64,000 nt of DNA, taken from the NCBI RefSeq assembly GCF_001456025.1, contig NZ_LMTZ01000086.1, forward strand, positions 62,001 through 126,000, in the 5' to 3' direction. The notes beneath the pieces are model-generated. The model was not told the DNA's origin. It saw only the letters and a program-made list of their open reading frames with translations, and did no database searches. Shown in pieces: positions 54,460 through 63,183 of this stretch (position 1 is its first letter; each line of letters starts with the position of its first letter). The stretch is from Mastigocoleus testarum BC008 (GTDB taxonomy: Bacteria > Cyanobacteriota > Cyanobacteriia > Cyanobacteriales > Nostocaceae). Made by a program: the position numbers and the translations under genes.

Positions 54460-55989
54460 ATGGTTAGTCTGTTAGAAAATCCCTTACGGGTCGGTTTACA
54501 ACAGCAAGGAATGGCCGAACCCCAAATCATCGTTATTTTTGGTGCTTCCGGAGACCTGACTTGGCGTAAATTAGTGCCAGCGCTTTATAAGTTAAGAAGG
54601 GAACGGCGCATTCCAGGAGAAACCACAATTGTTGGTGTTGCACGTCGAGATTGGAGCCACGAGTACTTCCGCGAACAAATGCGCAAAGGTATGGAAGAAG
54701 CTCATAGTGACGTTCCATTAGAGGAAATGTGGGAAAGTTTCTCCCAAGGTTTATTCTACTGTTCTGGTAATATAGATCACCCTGAAAGTTACCAAAAACT
54801 GAACACACTATTAAGTGAATTAGATGAGAAACGGGGTACTCGAGGTAACAGGATGTTTTACCTCTCCGTCGCACCAAAATTTTTCCCTGAGGCAATTAAG
54901 CAATTAGGTGCCGCGGGAATGATTAAAGATCCCTACAAGCATCGTCTAGTAATTGAAAAACCCTTTGGTCGCGATTTAGCTTCTGCTCAAAGCCTCAACC
55001 GAGTAGTGCAAAAAGTATGTCAAGAAGACCAGGTATATCGAATTGACCACTACTTAGGTAAAGAAACCGTTCAAAACTTGCTAGTTTTTCGGTTTGCTAA
55101 TGCGATTTTTGAACCCCTATGGAATCGTCAATTTGTTGACCACGTCCAAATTACTGTAGCAGAAACCGTAGGTGTTGAAGACCGCGCTGGCTATTATGAA
55201 ACTTCCGGGGCACTGCGGGATATGTTGCAAAATCACCTGATGCAACTTTTCTGTTTAACAGCAATGGAAGCTCCCAACTCGATGGATGCTGACAGTATTC
55301 GTACAGAAAAAGTTAAAGTTCTCCAAGCAACTCAATTGGCGAACATACAAAACTTGGGATCTTCATCAATACGGGGTCAATATAGTGCCGGTTGGATGAA
55401 AGGAGAGCAAGTTCCCGGATATAGAACAGAACCAGGAGTTGACTCAAATTCTGTCAATCCGACATTTGTTGCAATGAAGTTTGCTGTTAATAACTGGCGC
55501 TGGCAAGGAGTTCCTTTTTATCTGCGAACTGGGAAGAGAATGCCCAAAAAAGTCAGCGAGATATCCATCCATTTCCGCGAAGTACCTTCTCGGATGTTTC
55601 AATCAGCTGCGCAACAGAGAAGTGCCAATATTTTGGCAATGCGAATGCAGCCCAATGAAGGTATTTCCTTGAGATTTGATGTAAAAATGCCGGGGGGAGA
55701 CTTCCGCACCCGTTCTGTTGATATGGACTTTAGTTATGGCTCCTTTGGTATAGAAGCCAAATCTGATGCCTACGATCGCTTATTCCTTGATTGCATGATG
55801 GGCGATCAAACACTTTTCACTCGGGGAGATGAGGTAGAAGCGGCTTGGCAGGTTGTTACCCCTGCTTTAAGTGCTTGGGATGCACCTGCAGATCCAAAAA
55901 TTGTTCCCCAGTATGAAGCTGGTACTTGGGGACCAGTAGAAGCAGAATTTCTCATTAACCAAGATGGTCGTCGCTGGCGGCGACTTTAA
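54460..55989 (+). CDS. zwf: Glucose-6-phosphate 1-dehydrogenase
   Basis: First enzyme of the oxidative pentose phosphate pathway, producing NADPH in the dark and in heterocysts. The 509-residue protein has nucleotide motif IFGASGDLTWRKLVPALY, EKPFGRDLASA and the catalytic signature RIDHYLGKETVQNLLVFRFAN with the substrate Lys and base His. The N terminus (MVSLLENPLRVGLQQQGM) is the usual cyanobacterial one. opcA follows after 259 bp and encodes its activator. Confidence 0.96.
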   Translation: MVSLLENPLRVGLQQQGMAEPQIIVIFGASGDLTWRKLVPALYKLRRERRIPGETTIVGVARRDWSHEYFREQMRKGMEEAHSDVPLEEMWESFSQGLFYCSGNIDHPESYQKLNTLLSELDEKRGTRGNRMFYLSVAPKFFPEAIKQLGAAGMIKDPYKHRLVIEKPFGRDLASAQSLNRVVQKVCQEDQVYRIDHYLGKETVQNLLVFRFANAIFEPLWNRQFVDHVQITVAETVGVEDRAGYYETSGALRDMLQNHLMQLFCLTAMEAPNSMDADSIRTEKVKVLQATQLANIQNLGSSSIRGQYSAGWMKGEQVPGYRTEPGVDSNSVNPTFVAMKFAVNNWRWQGVPFYLRTGKRMPKKVSEISIHFREVPSRMFQSAAQQRSANILAMRMQPNEGISLRFDVKMPGGDFRTRSVDMDFSYGSFGIEAKSDAYDRLFLDCMMGDQTLFTRGDEVEAAWQVVTPALSAWDAPADPKIVPQYEAGTWGPVEAEFLINQDGRRWRRL

Positions 55990-56005
55990 ACAGAATTCAG
56001 AAGTC

Positions 56006-56200
56006 AGGAGACAGGAGGAATAATTTTGCTGGGGTTTTGCCTTGGAGCATTGTAAGGACGCTCTGTATATCTTACAGGATAAGGACACAAACCAAACAAA
56101 ACCTAGAGCAACGTAAGTACAAGTAGAATCAGACAATTCCTTCGGAATTCTCACTTTTTACTCCTAAATCCTAACTCCCAACTCCTGACTCCTGTCTCCT
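56006..56200. repeat. Inverted heptamer repeats in the zwf-opcA gap
   Basis: AGGAGACAGGAG (56006-56017) and CTCCTGTCTCCT (56189-56200) are perfect inverted copies, 12 bp, within longer AGTCAGG-type repeat tracts. They can fold the whole gap into a loop in the transcript. The unit matches the tract at 41539-41575. Confidence 0.75.
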
Positions 56201-56248
56201 CTAAATAAAACCCAAAAATTAAAAATCAAACTCAAACTCAAACCTATT

Positions 56249-57607
56249 ATGACTGTTCAAGCTCCTACAGTTTTTTCACTTCAGGCTCCGAAAGATGTTT
56301 CGCTAACAGAAATTGAAACGGAACTTAACCAAATTTGGCAAAGTTACGGTATTGCTGGCGAAGACGGAGCTTTACCTGCGGCTACACGAGCCACAACCTT
56401 TACTCTGATGGTTTACGAACCAGAGGAAACTCAATATTTGTTGGCGAATTTAGGATTTTATAACGGTCCCATTGACGGAATTTTCGGACCACAAATGATT
56501 TCCGCCCTACGAGATGCCCAAAAAGCATTTGGACTAGAACGTACTGGTAAGGCAAATTCAGCAACTCTTGAACGACTTCGTGAAGAATTAAGTCACAGAA
56601 ATAAGAACACTTCTGGTCAAGAATCTTATTCTCCTAATGCTAGTAGTCCCAGAATTGCTGATGAAATTGCTTTGCGTAATCCTTGTCGGATTATCAGCTT
56701 AATTCCTTTAGCTGGAGAAGATACGGGTGTTAAGGCACAAGTTTCTGCTTATTGTCCCATTCAAAAGCAATCATCAAGTACTTTAGTATGTTGCGAATAT
56801 ATTACCATCACAGGTACAGCAGCAGCTTTAGAACGTGTTGGCGGGATGATTCCAGAATTATTGATTGGTGGCTTACCTAAGTTTCTCTGGTGGAAAGCAA
56901 CTCCCGATCCAAATAACCAATTATTTAAACGACTCGGGGATTTTTGCGATAACGTCATTGTTGATTCTTGCAACTTTAATAAACCAGATTCTGACTTACT
57001 CAGTCTGCAAGAATTAGTAGAAAAAGAAATTCCTTTAGCCGATCTTAACTGGGGACGCATTTCAGGTTGGCAGGAACTAACAGCAGAAGCATATGACCCA
57101 CCCCAGCGCCGTGGTGCTATCACAGAAATTGATAAAGTGAACATTGATTACGAAAAAGGTAATCCTACCCAAGCCCTACTATTTTTAGGTTGGTTAGCAA
57201 GTCGCTTAAACTGGCGTCCTGTTGCTTATCAAAAAGAATTAGGTGACTATAACATTACAAAAGTCAAGCTACTAGCACCTGACCAAAGACCGATAGAAGC
57301 TGAGCTAGCAGGGGTTCCTGTCGCTGATATTGGTGATATTGTCGGGGACTTAATTGCTATTCGTCTGGATTCTACTAATCCAAAGGCAAATTGCGGTACA
57401 TTAATTTGCTCTGAAACTGGCGGTTGTATGCGTATGGAAACCCAAGGTGGTGCCCAATCTACCGGTGTATTCCAGCAGGTAACTTCACTTTCAGAACAAA
57501 AAGCAGAATCCCTGCTTTCCAAGCAAGTGCAACGTTGGGGTCGTGAGGCGCTATTTGAAGAAAGCCTTGCACTTACAGTCAAAATGCTTAAACTGGCAAA
57601 TTCGTAG
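56249..57607 (+). CDS. opcA: Glucose-6-phosphate dehydrogenase assembly/activator protein OpcA
   Basis: Allosteric effector that raises Zwf activity in cyanobacteria and is redox controlled. The 452-residue protein contains a peptidoglycan-binding-type domain (GFYNGPIDGIFGPQMISALRDAQKAFGLERTG, residues about 67-105), found in cyanobacterial OpcA. The OpcA core follows, with PCRIISLIPLAG, LLIGGLPKFLWWKATPDPN, DLNWGRISGWQELTAEAYDPPQRR and CSETGGCMRME. Several cysteines could serve thiol regulation. It follows zwf on the same strand and is probably co-transcribed. Confidence 0.95.
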   Translation: MTVQAPTVFSLQAPKDVSLTEIETELNQIWQSYGIAGEDGALPAATRATTFTLMVYEPEETQYLLANLGFYNGPIDGIFGPQMISALRDAQKAFGLERTGKANSATLERLREELSHRNKNTSGQESYSPNASSPRIADEIALRNPCRIISLIPLAGEDTGVKAQVSAYCPIQKQSSSTLVCCEYITITGTAAALERVGGMIPELLIGGLPKFLWWKATPDPNNQLFKRLGDFCDNVIVDSCNFNKPDSDLLSLQELVEKEIPLADLNWGRISGWQELTAEAYDPPQRRGAITEIDKVNIDYEKGNPTQALLFLGWLASRLNWRPVAYQKELGDYNITKVKLLAPDQRPIEAELAGVPVADIGDIVGDLIAIRLDSTNPKANCGTLICSETGGCMRMETQGGAQSTGVFQQVTSLSEQKAESLLSKQVQRWGREALFEESLALTVKMLKLANS

Positions 57608-57735
57608 TCACAAGTCACCAATCAATAAGCCATTAGTTGGGAGTGAAAAGTTAAAAAATAATGAATTGTGGGTAAAAACATCAGTAAGTTTTATAATTCA
57701 TGATTCATAACTTATAATTCCTAATTTTCTGACTT

Positions 57736-59355
57736 ATGGCCTTAATTATTGCAGGAGAACGTAGCGGGGTGGGCAAAACAACAATTACGCTCACCCTGTT
57801 GGCGTTTTTATGCAAACGCTACAACAAAGTGCAATCTTTCAAGGTCGGTCCTGACTACATTGACCCCATGTTTCACAAATATGTGACGGGACGTGCTTGT
57901 CGTAATTTAGACCCAATATTAACTTCAGAAACATATGTAAAACAGTGTTTTGCTCGTCATATTCAAGATGTCAATTATGCCTTGGTTGAAGGTGTAATGG
58001 GTTTATTTGATGGAGTGGGTCGAATAACTCCTTTTTCCAAAAAAATTAATGAAATAGGGGAGGAAGGGTACAGTGGTAATAAGGAAGAGGTTTTTACCAA
58101 ATCCCCAATATTCATATCCTTCGCTAGTACTGCCCACATTGCTAAGTTACTAAATTTACCCGTAGTTTTAGTAATTGATTGCAGTCGTTTATCTGGTTCT
58201 GTGGCGGCGATCGTTTACGGTTACTGCAGCTTTGACCCAAGTATAAAAATTGCCGGATTAATTTTAAATAGAGTTGGTAGCGATCGCCACTTATCTTTAC
58301 TCAAAAATGCTCTCGAACCGCTACAAATTCCCATTTTTGGAATACTAAGAAGACAGGATAACATCGCAATTCCTGATCGCCATCTGGGTTTAATACCTAC
58401 ATCAGAACTTCCCCAAATGGATACTTTAATTGAAAAACTTGTTCTTTTGGGAGAAACTTGCTTTGATTGGCAAAGATTATTACCACTTTTAGAGGTAGGT
58501 AACGGGGAACGGGTAATAGGAAAGGGAACAGGGAGAAGAGAGCAGGGAGAAGGGACCAGGGAGAAGGGGGAACAAAAAACAGAAGATTTTGTTTTTGACC
58601 AATTACCAATTACCGATTACCAGTTACCACATCAACCTAAGGCGCGGGCTTTTAACAATCCTCCAATCAAAATTGCGTTTGAACGCAGCAAGCTGAACAC
58701 AACGCACGCTGAGAACGCCCCGCGCGTTGCAATCGCTTGGGACAAAGCTTTTAATTTTTACTACCAAGAAAATATTGAATTACTTGAGGAATTTGGTGCA
58801 GAATTAGTTTTCTGGAGTCCGTTACAAGATACTGAATTACCTAAAAATATTCAGGGAATGTATTTCGGGGGTGGTTTCCCGGAAGTTTTCGCTTCACAGC
58901 TCGCAGCAAATGTTGATGTTCTTTTATCTGTTAAAACAGCTATTTTTTCGGGAATACCAACAATTGCCGAATGTGGGGGATTGATGTATCTATGCGAACA
59001 AATTATTGATTTTGCAGGTCAATCTTGGTCGATGGTGGGAGCGTTACCAACTACAACTGTGATGGATAAACGTTTAAGTTTGGGATATCGTCGAGCTGTA
59101 GCTTTGCAAGACACTATTTTAGTATCTAAAGGTAAAGTTGTTTGCGGACATGAATTTCATCGCTCTCATCTGCGAGTTAGTCCCGAAAAATCTTTGTGGC
59201 AAACTTATCGGTACGATTTGGAAGAATTTACAGGTGACGAGGGGTGGGTTTTTCCAGCAAATCTTCATGCATCTTACGTTCACTTACATTGGGGAGCGAC
59301 TCCGGAAATCCCCCAAAGATTTTTAGAATGTTGTTTTAATTCGATGTTTATTTGA
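57736..59355 (+). CDS. cbiA: Cobyrinic acid a,c-diamide synthase with in-frame insertions
   Basis: ATP- and glutamine-dependent amidation of cobyrinate in B12 synthesis. The 539-residue protein has P-loop GERSGVGKTT, KVGPDYIDPMFH, EGVMGLFDGVGR and STAHIAKLLNLPVVLVIDCSRLSGSVAA. The glutaminase half has YFGGGFPEVFA, the nucleophile in AECGGLMYL and GHEFHRSHL. It is longer than the usual 450-480 residues because of three insertions: about residues 96-125, 255-301 (derived from heptamer repeats) and 316-333. All lie between conserved blocks, so the enzyme may still work. It is close to opcA but has its own spacer. The product supports the B12-dependent NrdJ. Confidence 0.92.
   Translation: MALIIAGERSGVGKTTITLTLLAFLCKRYNKVQSFKVGPDYIDPMFHKYVTGRACRNLDPILTSETYVKQCFARHIQDVNYALVEGVMGLFDGVGRITPFSKKINEIGEEGYSGNKEEVFTKSPIFISFASTAHIAKLLNLPVVLVIDCSRLSGSVAAIVYGYCSFDPSIKIAGLILNRVGSDRHLSLLKNALEPLQIPIFGILRRQDNIAIPDRHLGLIPTSELPQMDTLIEKLVLLGETCFDWQRLLPLLEVGNGERVIGKGTGRREQGEGTREKGEQKTEDFVFDQLPITDYQLPHQPKARAFNNPPIKIAFERSKLNTTHAENAPRVAIAWDKAFNFYYQENIELLEEFGAELVFWSPLQDTELPKNIQGMYFGGGFPEVFASQLAANVDVLLSVKTAIFSGIPTIAECGGLMYLCEQIIDFAGQSWSMVGALPTTTVMDKRLSLGYRRAVALQDTILVSKGKVVCGHEFHRSHLRVSPEKSLWQTYRYDLEEFTGDEGWVFPANLHASYVHLHWGATPEIPQRFLECCFNSMFI
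58495..58632. repeat. Short tandem repeats inside cbiA
   Basis: GGGAACA/GGGAGAA-type heptamers (58503-58575) are followed by AATTACC-type heptamers (58598-58630). The same units occur in intergenic DNA at 8055, 40405 and 38069. Translation gives GKGTGRREQGEGTREKGEQ and QLPITDYQLP. Confidence 0.85.
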
Positions 59356-59587
59356 ACGCCACTGTTATCCTTATCTAATCTCACAGCCAAGATTCAAACG
59401 CAGGTCTGACATCTTGAGTACTTTTGCAACTATTTTCCAGCTAGGAGCCAAATTAAACCAGAGTTTCAAAATGTACTGTTAAATACAAAATTGTAATAAA
59501 TCCCGGATTAGAAGCAGAACAGATTCAAAACTAGTTAGCTTGGCTCTTTAAGTATTTACACTACAAAACAGTAAATAATTATTATCT

Positions 59588-59743
59588 TTATTCAGTCACA
59601 CCTTTGCGTATAAAAAGAGCAATAGCCCCAAAGATTAGTAGAGAGACTCCCCACCAAAGAGAGTCACCAGGAAGAACCTTCAGTAAAAGCGTAGTCATTC
59701 CAGAACTTAGTAGCGACCATCCTAATGTTGTTTGGTAGCTCAT
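59588..59743 (-). CDS. 51-residue two-helix membrane protein
   Basis: A frame below usual size cut-offs starts at ATG 59743 with AAGGAAAG seven bases upstream and ends with TAA at 59588. The product begins MSYQTTLGWSLLSSGMTTLL. Two hydrophobic helices (about 8-24 and 30-45) flank a KVLPGDSLWWG turn, and the protein ends in a short basic tail (IRKGVTE). The ribosome site, composition and helical hairpin argue for a real small membrane protein. I do not know its function. It is convergent with cbiA. Confidence 0.7.
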   Translation of the reverse strand: MSYQTTLGWSLLSSGMTTLLLKVLPGDSLWWGVSLLIFGAIALFIRKGVTE

Positions 59744-60054
59744 TTAATTGCTTTCCTTGTGTTAATTGCTGTTCTTAAATTAATTCTTTTTCAGAGAAAA
59801 TCAATCAACTAAAAGCATTAGAGTAACACTGGTCTGAGGTAGTAGTTTCCACAATTTCTACTAAGTCTTCTAATAGGGTGTTTGGGTTTAGCTCATAGCA
59901 TTGCGAAAATTAATTTACCAGTTTGTTCGATTTTCATATTTTCAAGTATTGAAATTGCGATCGCGAGTACTAGACTTATGCAGAATTAAATAAAAAAGTA
60001 ACCTTTTTTATCTCTTCCCCCACTATCAATTAGCAGCGTCGAAAGTAACAGTTG
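59744..60054. other. Intergenic region, no gene seen
   Basis: About 310 bp contain one HIP1 octamer near 59957. They separate the divergent small membrane protein gene and the sigma factor remnant. Confidence 0.55.
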
Positions 60055-60300
60055 TGGTGAAAGCGAATAACAGTGATGTGGTGAAAGCGAATAACAATGA
60101 GAACATAACAGATACAGAGCTAGTTAGCAGAGCGCGTTTCGGCGATAAAAAAGTATTTAGCTGTTTGATTAAACATTACCAATCAATGGCTAAAGGTATT
60201 GCTTTGAATATGTTGAGAAATCAATAACTCGCCCAAGATTTAGTACAGGAGGCGATGTTATCTCATAATTTCCTATCCTTAGGGAAGAAATCTATATAGT
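60055..60300 (+). pseudogene. ECF-type sigma factor remnant
   Basis: The frame from GTG 60055 reads TDTELVSRARFGDKKVFSCL, then IKHYQSMAKGIALNMLRNQ, a TAA stop (60226-60228), then LAQDLVQEAML. Together these match region 2 of extracytoplasmic-function sigma factors, where RNxxxAxDLVQEA is normally continuous. After LVQEAML similarity fades, and regions 3-4 are missing because the sequence runs into the 3-prime end of the opposite gene. A 24-bp duplication (GTGGTGAAAGCGAATAAC, twice) lies at the start. It is a truncated, inactive copy unless a short product is used. Confidence 0.8.
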
Positions 60301-61468
60301 TAATAGGCTTAGCAATAATATTTCCTTGCTCAATTTGCTTTCTAATTTCCTCACTCCAGATAATCTGGCTTGTATTATTAGGAAGAATCTTAGCAAGACT
60401 CGACTTACTGTCCACATCAATAAGTTCAATATGAGCAATAGGTAAGGTAAATATACGAATAACTTCTTTAGTTTGTGGATCTACAATTTTTTTAGTTATT
60501 TCTTTGATTACAAACTTCATTCCTTTCTTATAACCATATGATTTCCCATGATTGAGGACAACATAATTTTTTCCGAAAATACCAGCAACGCGAGTATAAT
60601 TACTATCTACTTTTCTTATATCAGATACAAATTTGTGATAATTTGCGTTTAATATCGTAACAATTCCATCGATAGCTTTCTTCGTTGCTGAATTAATCAA
60701 AATGTCTTCATTTTCCGTTGAAGAATAACTAATTTTCTCTTTATCACTAGTATTTAATTTTAATACGAATTCCGTACCTGTTTTATCGGAAATATTCCTG
60801 GAATAATCATCATCGCGAGTTATTTTATTTGTATAATCATTATCATTTCTAACTTCTACACTTACTCTAGGTACTTCTAAATTACTTTCTGAGTAATTAC
60901 TATTACCAACTTCTACAAAGGTATTGACTATTTCACTTGTAGCAGTATTAATAATCCTGACATTCAATTCAACATCAGCATTTTTGTTAGTAGTTGCCTT
61001 ACCAAAACCAAGAAATCCTCCCCCAGATTTCCTCTTAGTAATATTAAATTGAGTTATAGATCCAATAATTATAGCTTCGACACCAAATTTTTGACGAATT
61101 TTACATAATTTTCCCTCCTCATAAAGTTCTTTCATTTGAGTTCTTTCAACTACTGTAAAATTATTGTCTCTAGCTAAGTAACTGGCTATGATGTCACTAA
61201 TTCTTGTTACTTCGTCTTGATAGTCATAAAAATTTTTATCATTATTTAGGTTTAGAGCTGTAGCACTAAATTTAAAATCAGCAACTGCAATTCTAAGTTT
61301 TCCTGCTGCGAATCGAGGAGGAATAGAACAATCTTGTTCTTGAGTATTTGAAGTTACTTCACTGTCTTGAGCATTAACAGAATCTACACTAGTAATCTCA
61401 AAACTTAAAGTAAATAATGAAGTGATAATAGCTAAGGTGAAACGGCGAAAAAAATAGTAATTTTTCAT
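60263..61468 (-). CDS. CsgG-family secreted protein
   Basis: The 401-residue protein has a Sec signal peptide (residues 1-33, SVNA/Q) and a CsgG-like core: LRIAVADFKFS, ISDIIASYLARDNNFTVVERTQMKELYEE, GVEAIIIGSITQFN and ADVELNVRIINTATSEIV. CsgG relatives form outer-membrane pores or periplasmic lipoproteins. Here no lipobox cysteine is evident. The C-terminal 120 residues (YTRVAGIFGKNYVVLNHGKSYGYKKGMKF) look like a separate beta domain. Codon use is AT-rich. The 3-prime end overlaps the sigma factor remnant. Role unknown. Confidence 0.8.
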   Translation of the reverse strand: MKNYYFFRRFTLAIITSLFTLSFEITSVDSVNAQDSEVTSNTQEQDCSIPPRFAAGKLRIAVADFKFSATALNLNNDKNFYDYQDEVTRISDIIASYLARDNNFTVVERTQMKELYEEGKLCKIRQKFGVEAIIIGSITQFNITKRKSGGGFLGFGKATTNKNADVELNVRIINTATSEIVNTFVEVGNSNYSESNLEVPRVSVEVRNDNDYTNKITRDDDYSRNISDKTGTEFVLKLNTSDKEKISYSSTENEDILINSATKKAIDGIVTILNANYHKFVSDIRKVDSNYTRVAGIFGKNYVVLNHGKSYGYKKGMKFVIKEITKKIVDPQTKEVIRIFTLPIAHIELIDVDSKSSLAKILPNNTSQIIWSEEIRKQIEQGNIIAKPINYIDFFPKDRKL

Positions 61469-61605
61469 TAATTCCCGAATTTGCCGAGAAAGAATATAAA
61501 TAAAATAATTTACATATAGTTATATTAGAAGATAAAGCTTATAAAGTCCCTAACCCAGAGAATAGGAAACCTCTCAAAAAAGTTAGATTAATACAATGAA
61601 AAGAA

Positions 61606-61974
61606 TTACCCCAAGTTGTAATTAGTATATTTACTACCTTTGGATACGTTGCAGTCCGGACAGGTAATTCTCAGATTTTTTGGCTCTAAAGCTAATTGAG
61701 GATACTTGCTCAACGGCTGTTTGTGGTCAATATGAGAGCCTTTAAATTCAATTGGCTGGCGACAAATAGCACAAAGTCCTTTCTGAATCTTATATTGTTG
61801 CTGTTTCCAGAGTTTTCCTTCATGAGATTTACGCCAGCGGTTAAATTCTGTACGTGGTTCGTATTTCTCTTCAATACTAGCAGCAGCGCTTTTAAGTTCA
61901 TCTAAAGCTATATCAACCTGCTTAGTAGCTTCAAATAATTGTCTTACCAATTGCTCAAAAGAATAATCTGACAC
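61606..61974 (-). CDS. HNH endonuclease with N-terminal helical module
   Basis: The 122-residue protein starts at GTG, four bases after the stop of the upstream gene, so it is translationally coupled. Residues 1-45 form a predicted helix bundle (QLFEATKQVDIALDELKSAAASIEEKY). Residues 60-120 are a complete HNH nuclease: CAICRQPI, SHIDHKQPLSK, NLRITCPDCN with a zinc CxxC pair and the H-N-H residues. The helical part is similar to the C terminus of the preceding protein. It is the last gene of a three-gene cassette. Confidence 0.85.
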   Translation of the reverse strand: MSDYSFEQLVRQLFEATKQVDIALDELKSAAASIEEKYEPRTEFNRWRKSHEGKLWKQQQYKIQKGLCAICRQPIEFKGSHIDHKQPLSKYPQLALEPKNLRITCPDCNVSKGSKYTNYNLG

Positions 61975-61978
61975 TTGA

Positions 61979-62365
61979 TTAACTACTGTACTTTGCTTTG
62001 ATGGTCGCAGCGGTAGCTTTGAGTTCGGCTAAAACGCTATCAGTATCAGACATAGCTTGAATAAGTTGTTTGGCTATTTCGCTCATTTCGGTGTCTGTAC
62101 CACGGGTGAAAGGAACTTCTGTGACATTACCTAATCGTTCCAGCAGCGATCGCAGAATAATTTCCAGGGTCTGGCTAGTTGTTGGTTTAATGCGAGGGCG
62201 GTTTTTATATTTCCGAATCGAAACAATCACATCCCTGAGGAGGTAAGCATAAGCTCTACCTTGTTTTGTCACTGAAGTTAAATTTTTAGTAAGAGAATAC
62301 GCTAGGTAACGACTTGCGCCATACCCTTGTAATTGTTTGCGGGTAGTGGTCTTATCGGCGTTCAT
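61979..62365 (-). CDS. Hypothetical helical protein sharing a module with the HNH protein
   Basis: A 128-residue protein. Residues 1-60 are basic (KTTTRKQLQGYGASRYLAYSLTKNLT, VIVSIRKYKNRPRIKP). The C terminus (KQLIQAMSDTDSVLAELKATAATIKAKY) aligns with residues 11-38 of the HNH protein at about 13 of 30 positions. I know no family name. It lies 22 bp after the gene upstream and 4 bp before the HNH gene. It might bind DNA or guide the nuclease. Confidence 0.7.
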   Translation of the reverse strand: MNADKTTTRKQLQGYGASRYLAYSLTKNLTSVTKQGRAYAYLLRDVIVSIRKYKNRPRIKPTTSQTLEIILRSLLERLGNVTEVPFTRGTDTEMSEIAKQLIQAMSDTDSVLAELKATAATIKAKYSS

Positions 62366-62387
62366 AATTTTTATCTGATGCGTTTAA

Positions 62388-62783
62388 CTATGCTGCATCT
62401 TGGTACTTATTATATTGAGATAGCAAAGTTTCAATCCAGGGGTCAGAGAGTCCAAAGCGTTGAGCAAATTGGTAGACTTTGGCGATCGTACTGACAAATA
62501 AACTACGCTCTTTTTTCAGGGTTTCTTCGTATTGGTCGATTTTAGTTGCAAAGTCCTGCTCAACTTGTTTAATGTAGTTATTTTTCTTAGTGACTTGACC
62601 TTTTTGTGCTGCTTGCAAACGTTGTCGCTCTAATAGTTCTGAGCCTGCAAATGTAACCAATGCCATCAAAATATCTTGTTCTGATGCTTCTTCCAAGTTT
62701 AGATTAGCAAATGCTCTCTTAGCATCTGCTGCAGTCCAGTTAAATTTTTTGGCATATTCAATAGCTTCTTTTTTGGTGGTCAT
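62388..62783 (-). CDS. Hypothetical helical protein, first gene of the HNH cassette
   Basis: The 131-residue protein is almost wholly helical and charged: KKEAIEYAKKFNWTAADAKRAF, a coiled-coil-like middle (KKNNYIKQVEQDFATKIDQYEETLKKERSLF), and FAQRFGLSDPWIETLLSQYNKYQ at the end. The segment NWTAADAKRAFANLN has the feel of a small DNA-binding helix pair, but this is only impression. It begins the operon of three. I do not recognise the family. Confidence 0.7.
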   Translation of the reverse strand: MTTKKEAIEYAKKFNWTAADAKRAFANLNLEEASEQDILMALVTFAGSELLERQRLQAAQKGQVTKKNNYIKQVEQDFATKIDQYEETLKKERSLFVSTIAKVYQFAQRFGLSDPWIETLLSQYNKYQDAA

Positions 62784-63183
62784 AGTTCTGGTGGGCTGTT
62801 GCGAGCGGTAATTACTTTTTTAAAAGCTGAAAAATACTAGGTAGTCTTACTTCTTTTTAGCTGATTAGCTTGCACTTGTTAATTAGGACAAGTGTTCTGA
62901 TGTAATTTATTTATCTTTAAATTATTTTTCTGAGCAATCTTTACTCTTAGTCAATTATGGCTTCATTAAGTGAAATATTTTAAGTACTCGAGCAGCAAAA
63001 GACCAACAAGCATAATGCAGTTGACACCTTATTTTGCTACATATGTTTTCTAACCAATTCCGGGATTTCTTCTATAATTTTTCTTCTCAGATAAATCCGA
63101 TGAGCTGAGGAATAAAAAGCTTGAATTCTATACTTAAAGTGCTTCGTTAAGCTAAAAATAGCGCTTTATTTGGAGTCCATGTG
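62784..63183. other. Divergent intergenic region
   Basis: About 400 bp lie between the HNH cassette and the GFA gene and carry both promoters. No repeats or RNA genes are seen. Confidence 0.55.

Noticed and set aside
58397..58609. Minus-strand frame within cbiA
   Set aside because: It arises from the repeat tract and lies wholly inside a conserved enzyme gene.
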